The notes beneath the pieces are model-generated. The model did not search any database and was not told the DNA's origin. It saw only the letters and a list, made by a program, of their open reading frames with translations. From Ruminococcaceae bacterium UBA2806 (GTDB taxonomy: Bacteria > Bacillota > Clostridia > Oscillospirales > Acutalibacteraceae), in contig DEHG01000034.1 of assembly GCA_002351795.1 (NCBI GenBank), forward strand, positions 18,210 to 29,230: DNA of 11,021 nt. The letters are read 5' to 3'. Shown one piece after another: positions 1-8,100 of the stretch. The first letter of the stretch is position 1. The number at the start of each line of letters is the position of its first letter. The translations under genes were made by a program, and so were the position numbers.

Positions 1-3000
1 TAAGTGAAAGATCATTATAGTCCCATGCATATACACGAAGTTTATCCATGGGTTTATCCTTGAAATACTGGTTAAAATCTTTACCATCTTTACTGTTGGT
101 GTCGATCCAGATTATTGTTGTACCAAGGTTTATTGTAGGCGTTGAATCAACGCCTACCTGAGCAAAATAGTCAAATGGAGTCTTTGTTGTACTTGAAAGA
201 TCAGGCAACGAAAGAATACCGCTGAGCAGTGAATCAGATACAATTCCGTTCAGCTGATAAGAAGAACTGCTGCCGGAACCGGTGTTTCTGCTGTATCTCG
301 GATAAATCTTACCGACTTCTATCGAATCAGCTTTTTCAAATACAGTACCTGCAACATTTGTCTGTCTCTTTGTTGACTCATCATATGTCATAACATACTG
401 ACCCGTAATTGCTTCAAACGGATCTGACATTATTGTCTCACTTGTATCAGGATCGTAGCTGATAAGTGTTGCTGTCTGATTCGGATAATCAACAAATCTT
501 ACAACGAAATAATTGCCTTCCTGAACTGCATTAATAACTTCTGTTTCTCTGCCTTCAGAGCTTACCTGAACCTTTGTATCGCTCTTTGCTTTAACATAGT
601 ATTCAGAAAGCTTGCCGGCATTGCAGTATAAAGTATTGATAACCTGCTCTTTACCGTCAGCAGAGGTGGATTTTGCTTTGCCAAGATGGTCAAATTCAAT
701 AACAAAATTACCGTCAGTAACATTTGAACAACTTAAAATATTCTCCGTTGTGTAAGTTTCGGTTACTGAATCGATGATCGGATAAGTACCGGTTGCAGGG
801 TTCAACTCTGTGCTGCGGATATAATGAGTAACAACAATAGTAGGTTTGAAACCGTTAGCTGATGAAACATCGATATCAAAGTAAGAAAGGTTCTGACTAT
901 CAATAACATTGGCACTTTCACTGTTAAGAGTCATACCTCTGGCAGTTACACCAACATATTCTTCAAGTGAGAATGATATTGATTCAACCTCATAGTCTAC
1001 AAAATTGCCGCCTTCCTGATATCCGGGGATAGTACTGCCCCTGTTCATACCCTTTACCCATATTCTGATAATGTTATGGCTTGAAAGATAATCCGTACTT
1101 GTTGATGAGGTAAGATTACCGCCGTCAGCGTAACCGGGCTTATGGACTGTAAAGCCGTCAATTGCTTTGCGTAATACTTCTACTGCAGCATCTACATCTT
1201 CCTGCTTTGACGTTACAGTATCAAATACTGTCTGAGCAGACTGTGCTGCATTTTTCAAAGTATTATAGGTTTCATCTGTACAGTTTGCTTTTTCTTTTGT
1301 CGGATCCAACATAGCTTCTGCCTGTGAAATAAGTTGAACAAGCGTTTCTGTATCAAGATGAACAGCCAGATGTGATTTAACAGCAGAAATGGCATCAGAA
1401 AGCTTACCGACCATATCCTGTATCTCATTCTGGCTTGTTGAGTCTTTTGCTATATGTTCAGCATCAGGGATCAGATTTGAAAGTTCATTACGATATCCCT
1501 CTTCAAATCTTGAATTGTTTATCAATGACTTTGCTTCCTTGATCTTTTTGTTCAGCTCTGTCTTATCAAGCTTGATAAGTGAATTCAGCGAACCTCTGAG
1601 CTGAGAGATAAGATCATAGACCCTTGATGTTGTATATGCATCTTTATCAAGAATATCTCCTGAATCTCTGAGAGCTTTACATCTCTTGTAGATACCAGTA
1701 TCGCTTATGAAGGCTCTGTATGAAATTCCGTCATAGGACTTATTCTTTCCCTGCTCCTTCTCAACGTTCTCGCCTCTTTCTACAAGCTGTTCAAACTGAG
1801 CATAAACTTCAGGACTGCAAGCCTTGGTTCTGAGTGCTGCGATAGCATCGGTTATTTTCTTTTTAGCGTTCTTGTAATCTTCATTTGCCTGAGTAAGACC
1901 TTTCTCCTTGATGTAGTTTGCCTTATTGTAAAGAGCAATACCCTCATCAATAGCATTGGAAAGAACATTAAAGGATGCATCTTCATAGTCATCCTTTACA
2001 TAAGTCTGTCCTTTCTCAACTGCTTCAAGAAGTTCTCTTCTTTCAGCGGAAGATACATCGTTTGCTTTGTAATCGATATAAGGAGCAACTCCTCTATCGA
2101 TTTCACTTGCTTTAACACGGATAGTAGAATATGAATCATCATCAACGCCAAGAAGCTCATTTGCTCTGCTCTCGGTCAGACGAGAAAGAAGTGCGCCTCT
2201 TTCGAGATCAGCAACAACAAAAGCTTCACTTTCTGAGTTCGGGGACACATTTACCGAACCTGTATGGGATTTTCCTTCTTTATCATAATAGGTGATCGTC
2301 AGAGAGAAGCTATCTCCTGTAGATATGTTTGCGACCCACCAGCCGCAGCCTTCATACATCATCTTGTTCTGATTTGAACCAATACCGAAGAAGAAGTTCT
2401 TCATATCCTCATTACGAGTTTCTCTCCAATGCTGTTCAAGAGAATTAGCGCCATAGAATGTCGATGACATTGCATTACTATAGTTGTCATAAGTATGATC
2501 TACCTGTAAAAGGTTAACACCGCTTATACGGATATCATTGATAATCGGAATGGATACCAGATCCGATTTCACTGCCTCTTCAGGAGTATCGCCAATGCCC
2601 TTGACCTTGAAATGAACCGTGGTCTTCTGGTTCTTTACATATAGAAGTATTCTGTCGTCAAGTTCCTGTATACCATTCCAGCCGGAACCAGGTGTGTAAC
2701 GCATACCGGGCTTGAGAAATTCAAAATAGATGTTTCTGTCAGAGTTATTAAGATACCACAAATGGAACATTTCATTTGTCTGTGTATCAAGATCCATCTC
2801 TTTGGTAACGGTATTGTTAAGAACCTTACCCTTGGCTGTAATTATGATATTGAAATAGTTGACCTGTTTCTTCGGTGAACCGTTGGAGTACTTTTCACCG
2901 CCGCCTACGTCATTAATAATATAGTAGGTAGCATCATACCAGCCATTACCAGTAGGTGTAAAATAGGAGGTGGTACCATTTCTGGGGTCAGAAGAGTTAT

Positions 3001-3820
3001 CCTTGATTACATTCCATACGCTCGCAGGTTCAAGAGGACTATGCTTATGATGGACTGTGTCATCATAGTCTTTCTCGTTCTCGTTAAAACCCTCAAGTAC
3101 ATCCTTTTTTTCTCCACTGAGATTGTAATAAATTCCAGTGTTTTTAAATTCTGTCTCGAGTCCGTAACAGTTTCCTGTCTGGGCGTACATTTCAGAATGA
3201 TCTCTGTATGTCCAGAGATAGTAGAAGGGAGTCCAGTTCTCACCCGGATACTGCTTGACATGAAGTGTGATTGCATCACGGATAGTATTGTAGTTCAAAA
3301 CTTCCGTATTCATGTCGATATCGGTAAGAGTAACTCTGTTCTTGTTCGCAGATTTTCTTATAGTAAGAACCTTTTTAAGCGATACAGTCTGAGTCCTCTT
3401 TCCGAAAGCATCCTGAGATCTTGAATAAGCAACAATTTCAAAAGACGGTTCGTCTCTTGTTGTTGTAGCTTCGTAATAATTTGAAACTACAAAAGTTGCA
3501 TAATCCGCTGATTCTGCTTCGCTTGAGATCTTGGCTCCTTCACTTGTGGTACCTCCTTCCTTGTCGTTCATAACCATATACTCATCATGAATATCTTCGA
3601 TCTTCGGAACTGCATCTTTATCACTGTAATATGCGGTAGCGTATTCCAGAGCACTTCTTACATTAAGGTAAGCCTGTCTCTGGTTAACGCTGCTGCTCGT
3701 ATTCATAATACTTGTTGCAGCGATAGCAATGAGTGAAGCCGAAAGGATGATGAGCACAGCAGTTATCGCCATAGCAAGGGGCAGCGAAATGCCCTGCTTG
3801 CGCTTCAGCTTTTTTAACAT
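1..3820 (-). CDS. Giant pilin-like exported protein with FIVAR-type helical repeats (3' end outside window)
   Basis: An uninterrupted frame runs from ATG (3818-3820) to the left edge: 1273 complete codons, no stop, so the C-terminus is missing. AAAGGAAG at 3829-3836 is a suitable ribosome binding site and supports this start. Residues 1-9 are basic (MLKKLKRKQ). G10 then precedes a hydrophobic stretch (about 11-35) and a polar region with QRQAYLNVRSALEYA, the layout of PilX-type minor pilins, which also lack Glu at +5. Residues about 180-560 are beta-rich and aromatic, with G-x-G-W-(Y/W)-x-A at W294 and W494. Three helical repeats follow at about 592-666, 751-818 and 827-894; the last is a clear FIVAR match (LDPTKEK... 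then EEDVDAAVEVLRKAIDGF-like). Residues about 900-1273 are beta-rich again. FIVAR repeats are typical of large Gram-positive surface proteins. I infer a pilus-associated or membrane-anchored surface protein; ligand unknown. Whether it has an LPXTG or other anchor cannot be seen. Confidence 0.85.
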   Translation of the reverse strand, partial: MLKKLKRKQGISLPLAMAITAVLIILSASLIAIAATSIMNTSSSVNQRQAYLNVRSALEYATAYYSDKDAVPKIEDIHDEYMVMNDKEGGTTSEGAKISSEAESADYATFVVSNYYEATTTRDEPSFEIVAYSRSQDAFGKRTQTVSLKKVLTIRKSANKNRVTLTDIDMNTEVLNYNTIRDAITLHVKQYPGENWTPFYYLWTYRDHSEMYAQTGNCYGLETEFKNTGIYYNLSGEKKDVLEGFNENEKDYDDTVHHKHSPLEPASVWNVIKDNSSDPRNGTTSYFTPTGNGWYDATYYIINDVGGGEKYSNGSPKKQVNYFNIIITAKGKVLNNTVTKEMDLDTQTNEMFHLWYLNNSDRNIYFEFLKPGMRYTPGSGWNGIQELDDRILLYVKNQKTTVHFKVKGIGDTPEEAVKSDLVSIPIINDIRISGVNLLQVDHTYDNYSNAMSSTFYGANSLEQHWRETRNEDMKNFFFGIGSNQNKMMYEGCGWWVANISTGDSFSLTITYYDKEGKSHTGSVNVSPNSESEAFVVADLERGALLSRLTESRANELLGVDDDSYSTIRVKASEIDRGVAPYIDYKANDVSSAERRELLEAVEKGQTYVKDDYEDASFNVLSNAIDEGIALYNKANYIKEKGLTQANEDYKNAKKKITDAIAALRTKACSPEVYAQFEQLVERGENVEKEQGKNKSYDGISYRAFISDTGIYKRCKALRDSGDILDKDAYTTSRVYDLISQLRGSLNSLIKLDKTELNKKIKEAKSLINNSRFEEGYRNELSNLIPDAEHIAKDSTSQNEIQDMVGKLSDAISAVKSHLAVHLDTETLVQLISQAEAMLDPTKEKANCTDETYNTLKNAAQSAQTVFDTVTSKQEDVDAAVEVLRKAIDGFTVHKPGYADGGNLTSSTSTDYLSSHNIIRIWVKGMNRGSTIPGYQEGGNFVDYEVESISFSLEEYVGVTARGMTLNSESANVIDSQNLSYFDIDVSSANGFKPTIVVTHYIRSTELNPATGTYPIIDSVTETYTTENILSCSNVTDGNFVIEFDHLGKAKSTSADGKEQVINTLYCNAGKLSEYYVKAKSDTKVQVSSEGRETEVINAVQEGNYFVVRFVDYPNQTATLISYDPDTSETIMSDPFEAITGQYVMTYDESTKRQTNVAGTVFEKADSIEVGKIYPRYSRNTGSGSSSSYQLNGIVSDSLLSGILSLPDLSSTTKTPFDYFAQVGVDSTPTINLGTTIIWIDTNSKDGKDFNQYFKDKPMDKLRVYAWDYNDLSL

Positions 3821-3873
3821 AGCAGCAACTTCCTTTCAAAATAATAATGTTGATGGTTTTCTTTCAGCGTTCC

Positions 3874-3900
3874 TGCCTGCGCTCCGACAATACGCAGACA
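3874..3900 (-). promoter_or_regulatory. Stem-loop in the 5' leader of the pilin-like gene
   Basis: On the minus strand TGTCTGCG (3893-3900) pairs with CGCAGGCA (3874-3881) over 8 base pairs, one of them G-U, around an 11-base loop. It lies about 20 bases inside the predicted transcript and about 38 bases before the ribosome binding site. There is no U-tract, so it is not a terminator. It may stabilise the 5' end or act as a protein-binding site. It matches no riboswitch class that I recognise, and the roughly 99-base leader is short for most of them. Confidence 0.45.
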
Positions 3901-3925
3901 AGCACACTTATCTACTATCCCTATT

Positions 3926-3954
3926 ATTATATTACAATAATTTCCTTTATTCAA
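3926..3954 (-). promoter_or_regulatory. Sigma-A promoter of the pilin-like gene
   Basis: Read on the minus strand, TTGAAT (3949-3954) is followed by exactly 17 bases and then TATAAT (3926-3931). The -10 is perfect and the -35 matches four of six consensus positions. The predicted start of transcription is near 3919, giving a leader of about 99 bases before the ATG at 3820. The promoter shows the gene is transcribed separately from the upstream helicase unit, which ends at its own terminator. Confidence 0.75.
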
Positions 3955-4099
3955 GTAGATTTATACTTTTTGTATGATTAATCAATTATAATTATTTCAC
4001 TTTATGCAATACTTACAAGTTATGGCTAAAATGTTATACATTATCAATAATTGAAATTTAAAAAAGACTTGATTTTATGCGGTTTTTTTAAATGTTATT

Positions 4100-4134
4100 A
4101 AAATATGAACGTGTTAATATTATGTTCATATTTT
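4100..4134. repeat. Inverted repeat with 11-base arms
   Basis: AAAATATGAAC (4100-4110) and GTTCATATTTT (4124-4134) are perfect reverse complements separated by 13 AT-rich bases. The dyad lies about 150 bases upstream of the -35 of the pilin-like promoter. No U-tract follows on either strand, which argues against a terminator. It could be a binding site for a dimeric regulator or simply a product of AT-rich composition. Confidence 0.5.
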
Positions 4135-4305
4135 GCCCCGAAAAACTATTATTATAAGTCCTGGGAATACCGTTTTCCCTCTCCTGAAAGTATAATAATA
4201 TACAGTTTGTAGAATTATGGTGTTTTAAAGATCATAGACATTGATCTGAAATACCTGATTCCGAGGTGAAAAGATTAAACTTTCAATTCATTGGATATCT
4301 GTAAA

Positions 4306-4328
4306 TATTATTCTGTAACAGAATAATA
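4306..4328. repeat. 23-base near-perfect palindrome
   Basis: TATTATTCTG (4306-4315) and CAGAATAATA (4319-4328) are perfect reverse complements around the three bases TAA. The short centre and 10-base half-sites look more like an operator than a transcription terminator, and neither side carries a run of T. I recognise no named regulator box. The nearest clear promoter lies about 350 bases away, so the target is unknown. Confidence 0.5.
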
Positions 4329-4658
4329 CAAGAAGATATTCGTCACAAATATAAAACAAATTTTAGCCAAACGCCATGCTTGTTTTTTGTCCAAATCAAA
4401 CATTTGTGATAATTATATATGTTAAGCAATATAGCTTTACGATTAATATAGTATCAAAAACGAGCGTAGATTAACAGTATAATGATGTATGAAATTAGCT
4501 TAATATGCTGTTCTTAATTCTGGAACTGCCGATTATTATGCCAAATGCATAAAACTGTTCACAAAAATGCAGCTCTCAGCACTTGTAAGTAAGAAACTTT
4601 ACAAGCATAATAACTATAAAGCATAATTGCTTTACATATACTTTTATTATCTGAAGAC

Positions 4659-4694
4659 AAAAAAAGCTGCTGTACTTATTGCATACAGCAGCTT
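4659..4694 (-). terminator. Intrinsic terminator of the helicase / split-barrel unit
   Basis: On the minus strand an 11-base-pair perfect stem, AAGCTGCTGTA with TACAGCAGCTT (arms 4684-4694 and 4664-4674), encloses a nine-base loop and runs into seven consecutive T (complement of the A run 4659-4665). It begins eight bases after the stop codon of the split-barrel gene. The plus strand has no T-run after the stem, so it works in one direction only. Confidence 0.93.
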
Positions 4695-4701
4695 CATATT
4701 A

Positions 4702-5097
4702 TCAGAGAAGGCTCTCCCCTTCTCCCATTATTGCTATTTCAACAGCCTTGGCATCCTCAAGATGGAATACCATCATTTTATTGCCTGTTTCTTCATTATA
4801 TATTTTTTTAAGGTCAGGCATTGTATCAAGTGCAGCTGCGGCATATTTTTCATCCGTTTCAAATACTGCACGTCCTGTATATCTCATCCAGTGACCATTC
4901 TGCTTAGCTGCAACTATCTCAGCTTTCGGATTTGCAAGCAGCTGTCTGTATACTTCCTTGAAATCTCCTATACCGAATAATACCTTTCCGTCCATCTCAA
5001 AATGAAGTCCGAGCGGACGCAGCTTTGGCTGATCTCCGTCTACTGTTGCAAGAAAGAACACTCCTGCTTCATTTAAAAAATCATTTATTTTACTCAT
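4702..5097 (-). CDS. Pyridoxamine 5'-phosphate oxidase-like FMN-binding split-barrel protein
   Basis: A 131-residue protein, the usual length for small single-domain split-barrel flavoproteins. The N-terminus MSKINDFLNEAGVFFLATVD, followed by GDQPKLRPLG, is the typical first helix and strand pair. Next come DGKVLFGIG, then VYRQLLANPKAEI, then a WMRYTGRAVFETD strand. This order matches the COG5015-type, PNPOx-related group of the clostridia. Family members usually bind FMN or related flavins in a homodimer, but the substrate of this group is not established, so genuine pyridoxamine phosphate oxidation should not be assumed. The C-terminal tail after FHLEDAKAVEI is short and ends EGESLL. AAGGAGT (5104-5110) stands six bases before the ATG and fixes the start. 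It follows the helicase gene by 54 bases and precedes a strong terminator, so the two are probably co-transcribed. It may be only a chance operon partner. Confidence 0.9.
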   Translation of the reverse strand: MSKINDFLNEAGVFFLATVDGDQPKLRPLGLHFEMDGKVLFGIGDFKEVYRQLLANPKAEIVAAKQNGHWMRYTGRAVFETDEKYAAAALDTMPDLKKIYNEETGNKMMVFHLEDAKAVEIAIMGEGESLL

Positions 5098-5103
5098 GAT
5101 AAC

Positions 5104-5146
5104 ACTCCTTATATTGCAGGAGACCGATCTGCACCGCTCCCCTGCA
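5104..5146 (-). promoter_or_regulatory. Intercistronic stem-loop and ribosome binding site before the split-barrel gene
   Basis: On the minus strand TGCAGGGGA (5138-5146) can pair with TCTCCTGCA (5115-5123), nine pairs including one G-U, with a 14-base loop. The strong ribosome binding site AAGGAGT (5104-5110) begins four bases after the stem. No T-run follows, so it should not terminate transcription efficiently. It could be an mRNA-processing or stabilising hairpin that changes the ratio of the two proteins. No promoter fits in the 54-base gap. Confidence 0.45.
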
Positions 5147-5151
5147 TTTAT

Positions 5152-8100
5152 TTATCTTCCTATCATTTCCTGAAATCCTTCCTCGGTAAGAGAGCAGATC
5201 TCGTTTTCATCACAGCTTGCAAGCTTCTTTTCAAGAACAAGCTCAAATGCTGCGGTGAATACCGCTGAAACATTGCTGCCCATTCTGTAATTCATAAGCT
5301 TTGCAGATTCCTTTATCAGATCAGCCTTTGGCAGACTTACCTCATCATACAGAATTTCAAGCACTGCATTTGCTGCTTCTGCATACGGTATATCCGTGAC
5401 TTCACGGTGACCCTCATCACCCTTGCCGTCGGGTCTGTACTGACTGTAGCCTGTAGGTTTTACATCATCGCTCCAGATTATTACAACATCCTCATCCTGT
5501 TTTGTCTTAGGATAAGTCATTGCTGTAAGCGTGTCCTCTATATAGCGGTGAAGCTTCGGCGTACTGCGGATAATATCAAAGCTCTCTGTTACTCTCTTGA
5601 TAACAAGCTCCTTCTTGATCGGCGCTTCTGCTTCAACTGTCTTTCGGAGCTTCTTTCTCAGCTCGTCATACAGCTTCTGCGACATTACCTCTTCCGGAGT
5701 TGCTGTATGTACAGTCAGCTTTGCGATCTGATAATTACTTACCGGCATTTCCTCTGCATCATCAGGCGGAGTAAACTTCGGCGCATCTTCATCCTCAGAA
5801 TTTTCAAAATCTTCAAAGTTTCCGTTCTTGAGCTTTTCTAAGGTTTCATCAATTCTTGCAAGCTCCTTACTGCTGTTATCCCACCAGTCCATTGACCATA
5901 CACGGATAAGCTTCCAGCCAAGATTATCAAGTATGCTTATCTGAGCAATTTCTCTGTCTCTTGTAGTTTTAGCTTTTCCATATGCCGGACCGTCAAGAAG
6001 TATGCCTAAAAGATATTTTTCAGGATCGGAAGGATCTACAACGCCGATATCGATCCGGTATTCGGAATTTCCGACCATTCTCTGAGTCTTATATCCCTGC
6101 TCCTCAATATGATTACAGATAGTTTCAGCAATACCACGAATCTTATTCTTTTCCGCAGTTACACTGTTGCCGTCATTGATAAGTGTTTTGCCGGAAGCAT
6201 ATTCAAGGAATGATTTAAGTGCGGCTACACCGTCTGATGAAGTCCTTGAAAGATCTATCATATCGGCAGTCATTGACGAATAAACGACCATTTCACATCT
6301 TGCTCTTGAAACAGCAACATTGAGTCGTCTCCATCCGCCCTCACGGTTCAGCGGACCAAAATTCATTGATACCCTGCCGTCCTTATCCGGACCATAGCCG
6401 ACAGAGAACAGGATAACATCACGCTCATCACCCTGTACGTTTTCAAGGTTCTTGATAAATATGGGTTCTTCTGCCTTGAATGCCCATTCTTCAAGCTGAG
6501 GATCATCCTTGCATGCCTCTGTAAGCATATCATCAATAAGGTTCTGCTGGTTTACATTGAATGTAACGATACCGATGCTGTACTGCGAATCTGTCTCGTC
6601 ATGGGCACGGCGTTTCAATTCCTCTACAACTGCCTGGGCTTCGGCAAGATTGTTTCTTGTTTTGCCTCTTTCAAAAATACCGTCTATATGTACAAGCTTT
6701 ACCTTTGCCTCCCTGTCGTTTACTGACGGGAATGTATAAAGCTTGTTTTCATAGAATTCATGGTTGCTGAAAGCGATAAGGCTTTCATGACGGCTTCTGT
6801 AATGCCAGAGAAGATGAGTCTGAGGCATATTGAGTGCAAGACAATCATCAAGTATGCTTTCAAGATCTTCGATATCAAGGTTATCCTCATCGACAGAAGT
6901 TGTTGAGAAGAACGATGTCGGCGGCATCTGCTTCGGGTCGCCCACGATAACTGCATCCTTACCTCTTGCAAGAACGCCTACTGCCTTACAGGTCGGAAGC
7001 TGTGATGCTTCATCGAATACTACAAGATCAAAGGGTTCACGCTTGGGATCAAGATACTGGGCTGCCGAGATCGGACTCATAAGCATACACGGACAAAGAC
7101 GTCTGAGCATATTCGGTATCTGATCGAAAAGCTTTCTGATACTGATACCTCTACCTCCGCTTCTTATAGCTCTTTGCAGGATGCCAAGCTCACTGCTTTG
7201 CGCCGCTTCACGGGCAAAGTTCGGTATCTTCGAGGCAAGACGGCAATAGATCTCCTGCTTTGTAAGCTCGGTGATCTCCTGATCCATACGTCTGAACTGG
7301 GCGATCTTTTCATTGAATACAGGTCCTGAGAATTTATTGAGCGCAGAGCTTCCGTCAATCGCCTTCATAGCCATTGCCTTAGAAATCGTCTTGATATATG
7401 CGCCCTTTACATCAGTATGTGCTATACCATCCCTGTATGCCTGAACAGCAGGTGCAAGTCCGGCGGATTCTGCTTCTTCCGAAATATCGTTCCATGTGAT
7501 CCATTCCTTCATCTGATCAAGATGCTTTGAAATGTTAAGGCACATATTGATCTCATTTTCTATCCAGTTTTCGCTGTTTTCATTTCTTATTTCAAGAATA
7601 CCATAGAAATCATTCCTTGCTGTTACAAGGTTCTCCCAACATTCCAGAAGTACCGGTATGATCTCCTTTGCATCTGTGTTTCCGCAATAATTCATGCGGA
7701 AATCATCAGATCCGGTAAGCTCATTAAGCTTTTGTGCGCTCTCCTTAGCCTTATCCGCATGACGGGTGATATCCTTCCAGTCAGTATTATTTCCCTGATA
7801 AAGAGCGCCGAGATCATTGACATACATCGCATCAAGTCTGTCTGCCTCCTGCTTTTCTGTCTGATAGGCAGCAAGATCAGATATGATCGTTTCAAGATTT
7901 GCCTTATCTACAGGAGCATTTGAATACTGCTGGAGCTTTTTATGAAGCTTGCTTAAACCCATTGATTTTGCAAGGAACCATTTTGCGGATGTGTCACGGA
8001 ACTCATTCAGCATAGCATGACCGTCAAGTGTGAAGAAATCATCCTTCCAGTTACTGCCAAGCTTAGTGCGTATCTGCTGTGCATTAATATGATGATCGCA

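Larger units (their letters stand above)
3955..4658. other. AT-rich intergenic region without a recognisable gene
   Basis: About 700 bases with frequent stops in all frames and no ORF with a convincing start and ribosome binding site. It holds two perfect dyads, entered separately, and weaker hairpins: CTTGTAA (4582-4588) with TTACAAG (4599-4605), and a short GGGAA/TTCCC arm pair at 4163-4179. A TATAAT at 4478-4483 on the plus strand lacks a convincing -35. The size is generous for a spacer between two same-strand units, so a regulatory region or a small RNA is possible, but nothing in the sequence identifies one. Confidence 0.6.

Noticed and set aside
3007..3424. Overlapping ORFs on both strands (90 and 127 codons)
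   Set aside because: Both lie within the continuous pilin-like frame that spans 1-3820; neither resembles a protein family.
3821..3919. Riboswitch in the pilin-like leader, for example a cyclic di-GMP type
   Set aside because: The leader is only about 99 bases, shows a single simple hairpin and lacks the conserved core sequences that I would expect of a GEMM-type element.
3729..3977. 82-codon plus-strand ORF across the pilin-like start and promoter
   Set aside because: It is antisense to a well-supported start, ribosome binding site and promoter, and shows no ribosome binding site of its own.
4306..4328. Palindrome considered as a terminator
   Set aside because: The stem is AT-rich with a three-base centre and is not followed by a run of T on either strand.
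4455..4483. Possible plus-strand promoter with TATAAT at 4478-4483
   Set aside because: No acceptable -35 hexamer lies 16-18 bases upstream, and no gene follows on the plus strand.
4627..4980. 117-codon plus-strand ORF
   Set aside because: It runs across the terminator stem and antisense to the split-barrel gene; its Cys/Tyr/Phe-rich product is typical of shadow frames.
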